Shown here: positions 55,820 to 64,000 of the stretch, one piece after another
How positions within the stretch are numbered: position 1 is the stretch's first letter
How the letters are laid out: every line of letters starts with the position of its first letter
Assembly: GCF_000720255.1 (NCBI RefSeq)
Contig: NZ_JOJE01000003.1
Coordinates: forward strand, 433,151-497,150
From: Streptomyces griseus subsp. griseus
GTDB taxonomy: Bacteria > Actinomycetota > Actinomycetes > Streptomycetales > Streptomycetaceae
Length of the DNA stretch: 64,000 nt
Reading direction: 5' to 3'
The notes under the pieces: model-generated
What the model saw: only the letters and a program-made list of their open reading frames with translations
Databases searched by the model: none
Told to the model about the DNA's origin: nothing
Translations under genes and position numbers: made by a program

Positions 55820-58186
55820 TCAGCGCTCCGCGAGTCCCCGTACCCGCACCGGGTGGGACGGCTCGTACACGCCGTCCTCACCCTCGCGCTCGACGACCAC
55901 GCGCGTGCCCTCCCAGCGGGCGACGTAACGCTCGATCTCTGGCTCGTCCCAGCCGTCGCCCGCCTCCGCCACCACCAGCCCACGCCCGGCCCGCCCATGA
56001 GCCGGCGCCCACACCTCCAGCTCCAGCCCACCGTCCGCGCCGCGCACCGGAAGAACGGCACCCGCACGCGCGAGCACCGGAATGCGCGACAAGGGAGCGT
56101 CCACGAGAACCCGCCCCGGCCCCTCGTACGCCCTCCCCGTGGCCGTGTCGTACCACCACCCCCGCGGCAGCTGCACCGCACGCCGGTCCGCTCCCGGGTC
56201 CAGGATCGGCGCCACCAGCAGACAGTCGCCCAGCAGAAAGGCGTCCTCGCAGTCACGCAGCGCACGATCCCTGGGCGCGCCCCACCACACCGGACGCACA
56301 TAAGGAGCACCCGTACGCCGCGCCAGATGCGCCAGCGTCAGGAAGTACGGCAGCAGACGACGCCGTTCGAGCAGTGCCACGCGCGCATGCTCGAGCACCT
56401 CCTCGCCGAACTCCCACGGCTCCCTTCGCCCCGCACGTATGCTCGCGTGCGTGCGGAACAGCGGCAGATACGCGGCCAGCTGGAACCACCGCAGGTACAA
56501 CTCCGGCGAGGGGCTGCCCGCAAAACCGCCCACGTCAGGCCCCGAGTAGGGCACCCCACACAGGCCGAGCCCCATCACCAGCGACAGCGACGCCCTCAGC
56601 CCTGGCCACCCCGTGGCCACGTCACCCGACCAGCTGCCCCCGTAACGCTGCATGCCCGCCCACCCCGAGCGCGAGAAGACGAACGGCCGCTCCTCCGGCA
56701 TCAGCTCGCGCAGACCCTCGTAGCCGGCCCGGGCCATGCACAGCGCGTACACGTTGTGCGCCTCACGGTGATCACCGCCGCGCCCTTCCAGGGCGTGCCG
56801 GGCGGAACGGGGCAGGGTCGACTCCCCGAAGGCGACGAACGAGGTCGGTTCGTTCATGTCGTGCCAGAACCCGGAGAACCCCTGCGCGAGCCGTTCCGCG
56901 TACAGGCCGCCCCACCACTGCCGCACGCGCGCGTGCGTGAAGTCCGGATAGACGGCGTCCCCGGGCCACACCACCCCCCGCACCAGCCGCCCCGAGGCGT
57001 CCCGCACGAACGCGTCCTCGGCCGTCCCGCCGTCGTACACGGCGTTGCCCGGCAAGGCCTTGACCGCCGGGTCGACGATCGACACCAGCCGGATGCCGTG
57101 CCGTCGCAACTCGTCGGCCAGGACCGGAAGCTTGGGGAAGCGCTCCTCGTCGACGGTGAAGACCTGATGGGCGTCGTAGTGGTCGATGTCCAGGTGCACC
57201 GCGTCGAGCGGCAGGCCGCGCTCCTGATACCCGGCGACGATCCGCCGCACCTCCTGCTCCGTGCCGAAGCCCCACCGCGCGTGATGGTGCCCCAGCGCCC
57301 ACGCCGGCGGCAGCGCGGGTGCACCGGTGAGCGACGCCCAGGCGAGCAGCACGCGCGCGGGCGTGCCTACCATGACCCAGCAACGCAACGGACCACCATC
57401 CATGCGCAACTCGCAGGTCCCCGCCCGGTCGTGCCCGGAACCGGCCCCTTCCTCGCCCTCCCGCAGCGTCACCCTCCCGTCCCACGAGGTGTCGTGGAAC
57501 ACCAGATGCGTGGCGGCGTCGGCCACGACCAACTGCACCGGCATGGTGAGGTACAGCGGGTCGTCACCCGGACCGAACGCCCCACCCGGGTCCGTGTTCC
57601 ACAGCCGGTACGTCCCGTCGCGCAACCGGGGCCCCGACGCCCGCGCGCCAAGACCGAAGAACCTGGCGTCCGCCGCGACCTCGGACCGCTGCATCCAGCG
57701 AGCACCGCCCCCGCCGTCCGGCTCCCACCAGCGCGGCGGCAGGTCGCGGCGCAGCATCACGCCCCCGGGCGTGCACACCTCGACAGCCCCGTGCCGCGAG
57801 ACCACGACCGTCACCCGTTCGGCGACGACCCGCCAGCCCCCGTCCTTGTCCGGCTCCAGCACCGCCCGCGGATCCGGCTCCGGACTCCGGCCGGAGAGCG
57901 CGTACGACGGCTCCGGACCGGCTCCGTCCCAGCCCCAGAAGACGGCTCCGCTCACGGTGACGGTGATCCGCAACTCCGAGCGGCTGAATCGTATGACCCC
58001 GCCGCCAGGGCCAGGCTCGACGTCCTGCACGAGCCCGGGCACCCGTGCGCGCTCACCCTTCCGCGACGGCAACCCGGTGGCATCGGCTCGCCGCCTGCGC
58101 CACGCGGCCCGCACGGTCCGCAACCCCTGGGCCGCCCCCACAGAACCGACCATCCTCACCGAACGCACCAGGTCACGACCGTTCAT
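55820..58186 (-). CDS. GH31 alpha-glucosidase-type glycosidase
   Basis: A 788-residue GH31 enzyme. After an N-terminal beta domain come ALGHHHARWGFGTEQEVRRI, HLDIDHYDAHQVFTVDEERF, and the nucleophile Asp443 in GFWHDMNEPTSFV. The acid/base region is YGGSWSGDVATGWPGL and later SGPDVGGFAGSPSPELYLRW. No signal peptide is visible, so it is probably cytoplasmic. It acts on alpha-glucosides (maltose-type or similar) but specificity is unclear. The start ATG 58186 has AGGGTGAG. It diverges from the acetoacetate-CoA ligase gene, with a palindrome and paired repeats between. Confidence 0.92.
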   Translation of the reverse strand: MNGRDLVRSVRMVGSVGAAQGLRTVRAAWRRRRADATGLPSRKGERARVPGLVQDVEPGPGGGVIRFSRSELRITVTVSGAVFWGWDGAGPEPSYALSGRSPEPDPRAVLEPDKDGGWRVVAERVTVVVSRHGAVEVCTPGGVMLRRDLPPRWWEPDGGGGARWMQRSEVAADARFFGLGARASGPRLRDGTYRLWNTDPGGAFGPGDDPLYLTMPVQLVVADAATHLVFHDTSWDGRVTLREGEEGAGSGHDRAGTCELRMDGGPLRCWVMVGTPARVLLAWASLTGAPALPPAWALGHHHARWGFGTEQEVRRIVAGYQERGLPLDAVHLDIDHYDAHQVFTVDEERFPKLPVLADELRRHGIRLVSIVDPAVKALPGNAVYDGGTAEDAFVRDASGRLVRGVVWPGDAVYPDFTHARVRQWWGGLYAERLAQGFSGFWHDMNEPTSFVAFGESTLPRSARHALEGRGGDHREAHNVYALCMARAGYEGLRELMPEERPFVFSRSGWAGMQRYGGSWSGDVATGWPGLRASLSLVMGLGLCGVPYSGPDVGGFAGSPSPELYLRWFQLAAYLPLFRTHASIRAGRREPWEFGEEVLEHARVALLERRRLLPYFLTLAHLARRTGAPYVRPVWWGAPRDRALRDCEDAFLLGDCLLVAPILDPGADRRAVQLPRGWWYDTATGRAYEGPGRVLVDAPLSRIPVLARAGAVLPVRGADGGLELEVWAPAHGRAGRGLVVAEAGDGWDEPEIERYVARWEGTRVVVEREGEDGVYEPSHPVRVRGLAER

Positions 58187-58399
58187 GCTGCTCACCCTGC
58201 CATCGAACGCCCCCCACATGCGTGTCGTTCAACTGTCGTTCACCTAGCTCGGGACCACATCTTCACGACACGGACTATGTAGGGCGCGCCCTGGTGTACA
58301 AGTCGATCACATGGCATCGTCCGTGTCAGCCGCGTCACGCGCACACCCCCGCCCGTGCGCGAGCGACGCCCACGACGCGCACAGTCCAGGAGCCGCCCG
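58187..58399. promoter_or_regulatory. Divergent regulatory region GH31 / acetoacetate-CoA ligase
   Basis: It holds a direct repeat TGTCGTTCA at 58223-58231 and 58234-58242 (11-bp pitch) and a perfect palindrome AGGGCGCGCCCT (58281-58292). On the minus strand TTGTAC and CATAGT, 16 bases apart around the palindrome, could be the GH31 promoter. Protein binding is inference. Confidence 0.4.
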
Positions 58400-60367
58400 A
58401 TGCCGACCGTGAACCCCCAACCGCTCTGGCAGCCCGATCCGGGACGCATCGCCCGGGCACAGGTCACCACATTCCAGACCTGGGCGGCCGAGCACCACGG
58501 CGCCCCCTCCGAAGGCGGCTACCCAACCCTCCACCGCTGGTCCGTCGACGAACTGGAGACGTTCTGGAGAGCAGTGACGGAGTGGTTCGACGTACGGTTC
58601 TCCACCCCCTACGCGCGCGTGCTGGGTGATCGCGCGATGCCCGGCGCCCAGTGGTTCCCCGGAGCCACCCTCAACTACGCCGAGCACGCCCTGCGCGCCG
58701 CCGCGACCCGCCCCGACGAACCAGCCCTCCTCCACGTCGACGAGACCCACGATCCCCACCCGATGACCTGGGCCGAGCTGCGCCGCCAGGTCGGCTCCCT
58801 CGCCGCCGAGCTGCGTGCCCTGGGCGTGCGTCCCGGAGACCGCGTCAGCGGCTACCTCCCGAACATCCCCGAAGCGGTCGTCGCCCTCCTCGCCACGGCC
58901 GCCGTCGGAGGCGTCTGGACATCCTGCGCCCCCGACTTCGGCGCCCGCAGCGTCCTGGACCGCTTCCAGCAGGTCGAACCCGTCGTCCTGTTCACCGTCG
59001 ACGGCTACCGCTACGGCGGCAAGGAACACGACCGACGCGAGACCGTCGCCGAACTGCGCCGCGAGCTGCCCACCCTGCGCGCCGTCGTGCACATCCCGAT
59101 CCTGGGCACCGAGGCCCCCGAGGACGCCCTCGAATGGTCGGCCCTCACGGCCGCGGACGAGGAACCCGACTTCGCGCAGGTGCCCTTCGACCATCCCCTG
59201 TGGGTGCTCTACTCCTCCGGCACCACCGGCCTGCCCAAGGCCATCGTCCAGTCCCAGGGCGGCATCCTGATCGAGCACCTCAAACAGCTCGGCCTGCACT
59301 GCGACCTCGGCCCCGAGGACCGTTTCTTCTGGTACACCTCGACCGGCTGGATGATGTGGAACTTCCTCGTCTCCGGCCTCCTGACCGGCACCACGATCGT
59401 CCTCTACGACGGCAGCCCCGGGTACCCGGACACCGGCGCCCAGTGGCGGGTCGCCGAACGCACCGGAGCCACCTTCTACGGCACCTCCGCCGCCTACGTC
59501 ATGGCCTGCCGCAAGGCAGGGGTACACCCGTCACGCGACTTCGACCTCTCCCGCGTCCAGTGCGTCGCCACCACCGGCTCGCCCCTGCCGCCCGACGGTT
59601 TCCGCTGGCTGCACGACGAGGTCCGCGACGATCTGTGGATCGCCTCCGTCAGCGGCGGCACGGACGTCTGCTCCTGCTTCGCGGGCGCCGTACCGACCCT
59701 CCCGGTGTACACCGGTGAACTGCAGGCACCCGGGCTGGGCACCGACCTGCGGTCCTGGGATCCCAGCGGCAAACCACTCGTCGACGAGGTCGGCGAACTC
59801 GTCGTCACCAACCCCATGCCGTCCATGCCGATCCACTTCTGGAACGACCCCGACGGCAGCCGCTACCACGACAGCTACTTCGACACCTACCCGGGCGTAT
59901 GGCGCCACGGCGACTGGATCACCCTCACCTCCCGTGGCTCCGTCGTCATCCACGGCCGCTCCGACTCCACGCTCAACCGCCAGGGCGTCCGCATGGGGTC
60001 CGCCGACATCTACGAAGCCGTCGAACGGCTCCCGGAGATCAAGGAATCACTCGTCATCGGCATCGAACAGCCCGACGGCGGCTACTGGATGCCCCTCTTC
60101 GTGCACCTGGCCCCCGGCGCCGCCCTCGACGAGACCCTCCTGAAACGCATCAAGCAGACCATCCGCGAACAGCTCTCTCCACGCCACGTCCCCGACGAGG
60201 TCATCGAGGTGCCCGGCATCCCCCACACCCTCACCGGAAAACGCATCGAAGTCCCGGTCAAGCGCCTGCTCCAGGGCACACCCCTGGAAAAGGCCGTCAA
60301 CCCCGGATCCATCGACAACCTCGGCCTGCTCCACTTCTACGAGGACCTCGCCCGCAAGCGCGGCTGA
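58400..60367 (+). CDS. Acetoacetate-CoA ligase
   Basis: A 655-residue ATP-dependent acyl-CoA synthetase of the acetoacetate-CoA ligase (AacS) type: N-terminal PLWQPDPGRIARAQVTTF, SVDELETFWRAVTEWFDVRF, and FPGATLNYAEHALR, typical of that family. AMP-binding motifs are LYSSGTTGLPKAIVQSQGG and YGTSAAYVMACRKAG. The C-terminal has HGRSDSTLNRQGVRMGSADI and PHTLTGKRIEVPVKRLL (catalytic Lys). It turns acetoacetate into acetoacetyl-CoA, linking ketone-body or leucine breakdown to central metabolism. Start ATG 58400 with AGGAG. Confidence 0.94.
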   Translation: MPTVNPQPLWQPDPGRIARAQVTTFQTWAAEHHGAPSEGGYPTLHRWSVDELETFWRAVTEWFDVRFSTPYARVLGDRAMPGAQWFPGATLNYAEHALRAAATRPDEPALLHVDETHDPHPMTWAELRRQVGSLAAELRALGVRPGDRVSGYLPNIPEAVVALLATAAVGGVWTSCAPDFGARSVLDRFQQVEPVVLFTVDGYRYGGKEHDRRETVAELRRELPTLRAVVHIPILGTEAPEDALEWSALTAADEEPDFAQVPFDHPLWVLYSSGTTGLPKAIVQSQGGILIEHLKQLGLHCDLGPEDRFFWYTSTGWMMWNFLVSGLLTGTTIVLYDGSPGYPDTGAQWRVAERTGATFYGTSAAYVMACRKAGVHPSRDFDLSRVQCVATTGSPLPPDGFRWLHDEVRDDLWIASVSGGTDVCSCFAGAVPTLPVYTGELQAPGLGTDLRSWDPSGKPLVDEVGELVVTNPMPSMPIHFWNDPDGSRYHDSYFDTYPGVWRHGDWITLTSRGSVVIHGRSDSTLNRQGVRMGSADIYEAVERLPEIKESLVIGIEQPDGGYWMPLFVHLAPGAALDETLLKRIKQTIREQLSPRHVPDEVIEVPGIPHTLTGKRIEVPVKRLLQGTPLEKAVNPGSIDNLGLLHFYEDLARKRG

Positions 60368-60394
60368 CCCCGGAACACCCCACCCGGGAGCCCG

Positions 60395-60417
60395 TTGTCA
60401 GTGCCGCCGATTACTGT
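60395..60417 (+). promoter_or_regulatory. RecA-NDp/PafBC-type DNA-damage promoter
   Basis: TTGTCAGTG (60395-60403), eight bases, TACTGT (60412-60417): an exact match to tTGTCRgtg-N8-TAnnnT. Transcription would start near 60424, giving a 34-base leader to the ATG at 60458. Confidence 0.85.
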
Positions 60418-60448
60418 GAGTGAGCATTGATCGACTGCTCGCTCACAG
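60414..60448. promoter_or_regulatory. 13-bp inverted repeat over the start site
   Basis: CTGTGAGTGAGCA (60414-60426) and TGCTCGCTCACAG (60436-60448) are inverted repeats with one mismatch and a nine-base centre. It overlaps the -10 end and the predicted start site of the damage-type promoter, the position of a repressor operator. Alternatively it acts in RNA as a leader hairpin. Confidence 0.6.
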
Positions 60449-60457
60449 GGGGAATCC

Positions 60458-61351
60458 ATGACGCACATCGACCATCAGACGATGCGGCGCGTCCTGCGGC
60501 GCGAAATCGCCGGCACCATCGGCCTGCTCACAGACGAACACGACTTCCGCGCCATGCGGCGCTACCGCAGTTTCACCTTCGACGACCACGAGACCTACCT
60601 ACAACAGGTCGAGGCCCTTCTGAAGGTCCGCGACGCCCAGGGCAACCACACGACGGTGGCCCTCTTCGACCCACTCGAGTACGCCGAGTACTGCGCGGAC
60701 AAGGGCCTCGACCCCGACCTCCCCGCCAGCCGCACCCGCTTCACGGCCGAACTCGCGACCACCGGCCCCAGCGTCCCCTACGAGGGGCAGCCCCTCGCCG
60801 CCCTGGTACCCGCCCTCGTCGACGAAGCCATCCGACAGGCGACCTGGGAATACGCCGCCACACTCCTGGCCCGCCGCGGCGCCTGCGCCACCTGCGGTGC
60901 GGACATCGGACGCGCCTCTCTGGCCCGCGCCTCGATCCTCCTCGACCGCATCATCGACACCGCGCCCGCCGGCAGCAGTCACCTCGTCTGCAGTGTCTCG
61001 GGGACACCGGAGGCGCTCGTCGCCGTCCTCCACGCCGACGACGGAGCGGACGGCATCGCACAACTCGACGAGGCCGAGGTCCTCGAATTCACCACCGTCC
61101 TCGCCGTCGGCCTCGCCACGCAGAGCCCGGGTGGACTCGTCATGCGCACCAGCGCGCCCGGCACCCCCGACCGTGTCTACGGCTGGCGCCTGCGCGGGGA
61201 CCGTCTGGAACCCCTGACAGCCGGCGAGGTCTTCGACGCCTACTGCACCGACATCGAATCCGGGGACCTCATCTCCCCGGAGTCCGACGTCGACTACGGC
61301 GCGCCGCCCGACCTCGGAGAGGACAAGCGCCTGCCCGGACACCGGCACTGA
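60458..61351 (+). CDS. Conserved hypothetical protein behind a DNA-damage promoter
   Basis: A 297-residue cytoplasmic protein, start ATG 60458 behind GGGGGAA. N-terminal helical part MTHIDHQTMRRVLRREIAGT, then FTFDDHETYLQQVEALLKVR. A CxxC (GACATCGADIG) follows TWEYAATLLARR, then a mixed alpha/beta C-terminus (SHLVCSVSGTPEALVAVLHA). No catalytic motif or domain is recognised. Its promoter matches the PafBC-type damage consensus exactly, which is the best clue: a DNA-damage or proteotoxic-stress role is likely. A terminator follows the stop. Confidence 0.8.
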   Translation: MTHIDHQTMRRVLRREIAGTIGLLTDEHDFRAMRRYRSFTFDDHETYLQQVEALLKVRDAQGNHTTVALFDPLEYAEYCADKGLDPDLPASRTRFTAELATTGPSVPYEGQPLAALVPALVDEAIRQATWEYAATLLARRGACATCGADIGRASLARASILLDRIIDTAPAGSSHLVCSVSGTPEALVAVLHADDGADGIAQLDEAEVLEFTTVLAVGLATQSPGGLVMRTSAPGTPDRVYGWRLRGDRLEPLTAGEVFDAYCTDIESGDLISPESDVDYGAPPDLGEDKRLPGHRH

Positions 61352-61356
61352 ACACG

Positions 61357-61392
61357 CGAGGGGCGCCCCACCCGCAGGTGGAGCGCCCCTCG
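61357..61392. terminator. Terminator between the damage-promoter gene and ptsI
   Basis: CGAGGGGCGC pairs with GCGCCCCTCG, and after one mismatch CCACC pairs with GGTGG, around the loop CGCA. Lies six bases after the stop and 28 bases from the convergent ptsI stop. Confidence 0.75.
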
Positions 61393-61420
61393 GGAGCACC
61401 GGACCAACGGCGCACGACGG

Positions 61421-63088
61421 CTACTCGCCGGACAGCACCGCCTGAGCAGCATTCCGCGCCTCGCCCGCACTGTCCGCCGCCCTGGCGGCGGACGCGGCAC
61501 GCTCGCACTGGGCGAGGGTGTACTTCGCCAGCGTGGCTCGCACGTAGGGAATGGACGCCGAACCCATCGAGAGGGAGGTGACACCGAGTCCGGCCAGGAC
61601 ACACGCGAGCAGCGGATCGGACGCCGCCTCACCGCAGACACCACAGCTCTTGCCCTCGGCCTTTGCCGACTCCGCGGACAGCGCCACCAGGTCGAGCAGC
61701 GCGGGCTGCCACGGATCCTGAAGACGAGACACGGCGCCCACCTGACGGTCGGCGGCAAAGGTGTACTGAGCGAGGTCGTTCGTGCCCAGCGACAGGAACT
61801 CCACCTCCTGCAGGATCGAACGCGCCCGCAGCGCCGCCGACGGTATCTCGACCATCGCGCCGAACTTCGCCCGCAGCCCCGCCTCACGGCAGGCGTCCGC
61901 GAACGCCTTGGCGTCCGTACGGTCCGCGACCATCGGGGCCATGACCTCGAGATAGACCGGCAACCCCTCGGCGGCCTTCGCCAGCGCCGTCAGCTGCGTG
62001 CGCAGCACATCGGGGTGGTCCAGCAGAGTCCGCAGACCACGCACGCCGAGGGCCGGGTTCGGCTCGTCGGCAGGGGTGAGGAAATCGAGCGGCTTGTCCG
62101 CACCGGCATCCAGCACACGCACGACGACGCGGCTCTCGGGGAAGGCCTCGAGCACCTTCCGGTAGGCCTCGACCTGCTTCTCCTCGGACGGCGCGTTCTT
62201 GCTGTCGTCGAGGAACAGGAACTCGGTACGGAAGAGTCCGACGCCCTCCGCCCCCGCCTCGACGGCGGCCTCGACGTCCGACGGCCCACCGACGTTGGCG
62301 AGCAGCGGCACCTTGTGACCGTCGGCTGTGGCACCCGGCCCCGTCGACGCGGCCAGCGCTGCCCTGCGCTCCGAGGCGGCGGCCTCCAGCTGGGCCTTCT
62401 TCTCCTCGCTCGGGTCCACGAAGATCTCACCGGTGCTGCCGTCCACGGCGATCAGCGTTCCCTCGGCGAGTTCACCGGCGCCGGGCAGGGCGACGACGGC
62501 CGGAACACCGAGAGCCCGCGCCAGAATCGCGCTGTGGCTGGTGGGCCCACCCTCCTCCGTGACGAAACCGAGCACCAGCGTGGGGTCCAGCAGAGCCGTG
62601 TCGGCCGGCGCGAGGTCACGCGCGACAAGGACGTACGGCTCGTCACTGTCCGGGACACCTGGCATGGGAACGCCGAGCAGACGAGCGACGATTCGGTTCC
62701 GCACATCGTCCAGGTCCGCCACACGGCCGGCGAGGTACTCTCCGGCACCCGCCAGCAGCTCGCGGTACGCGGCGAACGCGTCGTACACGCCGCGCTCGGC
62801 GGTGCTGCCCACCGCGATACGGCGCTCCACGTCCGCCATCAGCTCCGGGTCCTGGGCCATCATCGCCTGGGCCTCGAGCACCGCCTGTGCTTCGCCTCCC
62901 GCCAGATTGCCCCGTGCTGTCAGGTCGGCGGCCACCGCTTCCACGGCCTTGTGAGCGCGCCCCTGTTCACGCTCCGCGTCCTCCGCCGGGATCTGCTTGG
63001 CAGGCGGTTCGAGGACCGCCGTTCCCATGTGCCGAACTTCGCCGATCGCCACACCGTGGCTCACGCCGACGCCTCGCAGCGTTGTCAC
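61421..63088 (-). CDS. ptsI: PTS enzyme I
   Basis: A 555-residue phosphoenolpyruvate-protein phosphotransferase. It passes phosphate from PEP to HPr at the start of PTS sugar uptake (GlcNAc, glucosamine and others in Streptomyces). The phospho-histidine His185 is in EEGGPTSHSAILARAL. The PEP-binding barrel has LFRTEFLFLDD, EFLSLGTNDLAQYTFAADRQ, and GKSCGVCGEAASDP. Start GTG 63088. It lies 81 bases behind crr and is co-transcribed with it. A DasR-type site upstream of crr probably controls both. Confidence 0.97.
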   Translation of the reverse strand: MTTLRGVGVSHGVAIGEVRHMGTAVLEPPAKQIPAEDAEREQGRAHKAVEAVAADLTARGNLAGGEAQAVLEAQAMMAQDPELMADVERRIAVGSTAERGVYDAFAAYRELLAGAGEYLAGRVADLDDVRNRIVARLLGVPMPGVPDSDEPYVLVARDLAPADTALLDPTLVLGFVTEEGGPTSHSAILARALGVPAVVALPGAGELAEGTLIAVDGSTGEIFVDPSEEKKAQLEAAASERRAALAASTGPGATADGHKVPLLANVGGPSDVEAAVEAGAEGVGLFRTEFLFLDDSKNAPSEEKQVEAYRKVLEAFPESRVVVRVLDAGADKPLDFLTPADEPNPALGVRGLRTLLDHPDVLRTQLTALAKAAEGLPVYLEVMAPMVADRTDAKAFADACREAGLRAKFGAMVEIPSAALRARSILQEVEFLSLGTNDLAQYTFAADRQVGAVSRLQDPWQPALLDLVALSAESAKAEGKSCGVCGEAASDPLLACVLAGLGVTSLSMGSASIPYVRATLAKYTLAQCERAASAARAADSAGEARNAAQAVLSGE

Positions 63089-63169
63089 CTTCTCACCCGT
63101 CTCCGGTAGTGCGGCGGGTCCCGCCGCCGCGGTGGTTGTCGTACTAGCCGTCCTAGGACAGCGCTGACG

Positions 63170-63619
63170 TCACTTCCAGAGGAAGAGACTGTCTCCTGCC
63201 TTCACATCGCCGTCGTCGCGGAGGTCGGAGAGGGCGTCGGCCGTGGCCTCCAGCGCCACGACCGGGCACACCGGGGACTTTCCGGCGGCCTCGACGGCTG
63301 CAGGGTTCCAGCGCACCACGGCCTGGCCGCGGGTCACGGTGTCGCCCTTGTTCACGAGCAGCTCGAAGCCCTCGCCGTTGAGCTGCACCGTGTCGATGCC
63401 TAGATGGGTGAGTACACCGTGTCCGTTCGCGTCGACGACGACGAAGGCGTGCGGATGAAGAGAGACGATGACTCCGTCCACGGGCGAGACGGCCTCGGAC
63501 GGCTCACGCACGGGATCGATCGCGGTACCGGGGCCGACCATGGCCCCGGAGAAGACCGGATCCGGCACAGCTGCCAGTCCGATGGCGCGTCCTGCGAGTG
63601 GGGACGTCACGGTGGTCAT
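63170..63619 (-). CDS. crr: PTS IIA component (IIAGlc/Crr)
   Basis: A 149-residue IIA-Glc type protein: ISPVDG-like 'AVSPVDGVIVSLHPHAFVVV', then VLTHLGIDTVQLNGEGFELL, in which His72 corresponds to the phosphorylated His of the family. 'LEATADALSDLRDDGDVKAG' follows. It takes phosphate via HPr from enzyme I for transfer to IIB/IIC permeases. GGGAGG precedes the ATG at 63619. First gene of the crr-ptsI unit. Confidence 0.96.
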   Translation of the reverse strand: MTTVTSPLAGRAIGLAAVPDPVFSGAMVGPGTAIDPVREPSEAVSPVDGVIVSLHPHAFVVVDANGHGVLTHLGIDTVQLNGEGFELLVNKGDTVTRGQAVVRWNPAAVEAAGKSPVCPVVALEATADALSDLRDDGDVKAGDSLFLWK

Positions 63620-63686
63620 GGGAAACCTCCCAGGGGTGGAGATCCATATGTCATAGGAAGTACCGGTTCCGCCGGGTACTCCCGAT

Positions 63687-63702
63687 AGAGGTCTAGACCA
63701 GT
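63687..63702 (-). promoter_or_regulatory. DasR operator (dre) upstream of crr-ptsI
   Basis: On the minus strand it reads ACTGGTCTAGACCTCT, matching the dre consensus ACTGGTCTAGACCAGT at the first 13 positions. It lies about 70 bases before the crr start. DasR control of crr-ptsI is known in S. coelicolor. Confidence 0.85.
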
Positions 63703-63724
63703 CTAGGCCCCAACCCTAATCGAT

Positions 63725-63754
63725 TTGCACCCGCTCGGCGGCTCCGTGTACAGT
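63725..63754 (+). promoter_or_regulatory. rRNA operon upstream promoter
   Basis: TTGCAC (63725-63730) and TACAGT (63749-63754), 18 bases apart, on the plus strand. Streptomyces rRNA operons carry several tandem promoters; this is the first in view. Confidence 0.6.
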
Positions 63755-64000
63755 CGTAACCCTGCCTGGGGCTGAGCGACGCAACCAAGCGTCCTTGCCT
63801 GGCAGCATCCAACTTGTCAGATCCTATCTCGGGGTCATCTTCTGCATGCCTGCAGGATGGTGGTCAGAGAGCCGGAAAAACACTGATAGAGTTGGGAACA
63901 ACGAAGGGAAGCGCCCGGAGGAAAGCCCGAGAGGGTGAGTACAAAGGAAGCGTCCGTTCCTTGAGAACTCAACAGCGTGCCAAAAGTCAACGCCAGATAT
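63755..64000 (+). ncRNA. rRNA operon leader, 16S gene lies beyond the window
   Basis: A further -10-like TAGAGT occurs at 63887-63892 within GATAGAGT, typical of a downstream rRNA promoter. The last 50 bases, with TTGAGAACTCAACAGCGTG, are the conserved antitermination/processing leader that precedes 16S rRNA in Streptomyces. No mature rRNA sequence is included in the window. The 16S gene should start within roughly 100 bases after 64000. Confidence 0.85.

Overview
The window is high-GC chromosomal DNA from a Streptomyces or very close relative. The signs are strong third-codon GC bias, many GTG starts, a lone TTA codon in a developmental-type ATPase gene, DasR-type operators, a sigma-R promoter in front of rbpA, a conservon, and the start of an rRNA operon leader at the right edge. 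From memory, the gene order rbpA / fxsA-like / ppm1 / amidohydrolase / acyl-CoA dehydrogenase / DasR-controlled GH18 chitinase, with crr-ptsI at the other end, resembles the SCO1390-SCO1440 region of S. coelicolor in reverse. I could not run a comparison.

Layout. 1-9.5 kb: tail of a CBS-domain protein, an EccA-like AAA+ ATPase with a TTA codon, a P-loop kinase, a secreted C39-like protein, a 44-residue membrane protein, TetR, a DasR-controlled chitinase and an acyl-CoA dehydrogenase. 9.5-16 kb: two conserved hypotheticals, Lrp/AsnC, amidohydrolase, Ppm1 mannosyltransferase, FxsA-like protein and RbpA with a textbook sigma-R promoter. 16-28.5 kb: an MFS/GDPD/YczE-like run divergent from a MocR-type regulator, a two-gene ATPase/membrane-protein unit, ankyrin and HEAT-type proteins (the latter preceded by a possible 19-codon leader ORF), and a translationally coupled GT4-GT4-SGNH hydrolase operon. 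28.5-33.7 kb: a 5-oxoproline operon (MFS, DUF1445, pxpA, pxpB, pxpC) divergent from a GntR/FCD regulator with a 19-bp palindrome between them.

33.8-41.3 kb holds the most interesting locus. It is a three-gene SMC-like system: a kleisin-like candidate, a winged-helix protein, and a 1605-residue coiled-coil ATPase with non-standard Walker motifs. It resembles MukBEF/MksBEF/Wadjet architecture but has no adjacent JetD/MksG nuclease. Its leaderless start sits behind a promoter matching the RecA-NDp/PafBC DNA-damage consensus. A second copy of that promoter type lies in front of an unrelated hypothetical gene at 60.4 kb.

41.3-50.3 kb: a membrane protein, then a conservon (cvnA, cvnB, cvnC, cvnD) with a 1214-residue hydantoinase/5-oxoprolinase-type gene between cvnC and cvnD. 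50.3-64 kb: glycerol kinase with what looks like a collapsed glpF remnant in front, a thiolase/OB-fold pair, a VanX-type dipeptidase, NUDIX, GH31, acetoacetate-CoA ligase, the damage-promoter hypothetical, ptsI and crr with a DasR site, and the promoters and leader of an rRNA operon whose 16S gene lies beyond the window.

Functional links: chitin breakdown (chitinase) and PTS sugar uptake (crr-ptsI) carry the same type of operator. Two unrelated 5-oxoprolinase systems lie within about 20 kb. Most operons are tightly coupled by ATGA/GTGA overlaps.
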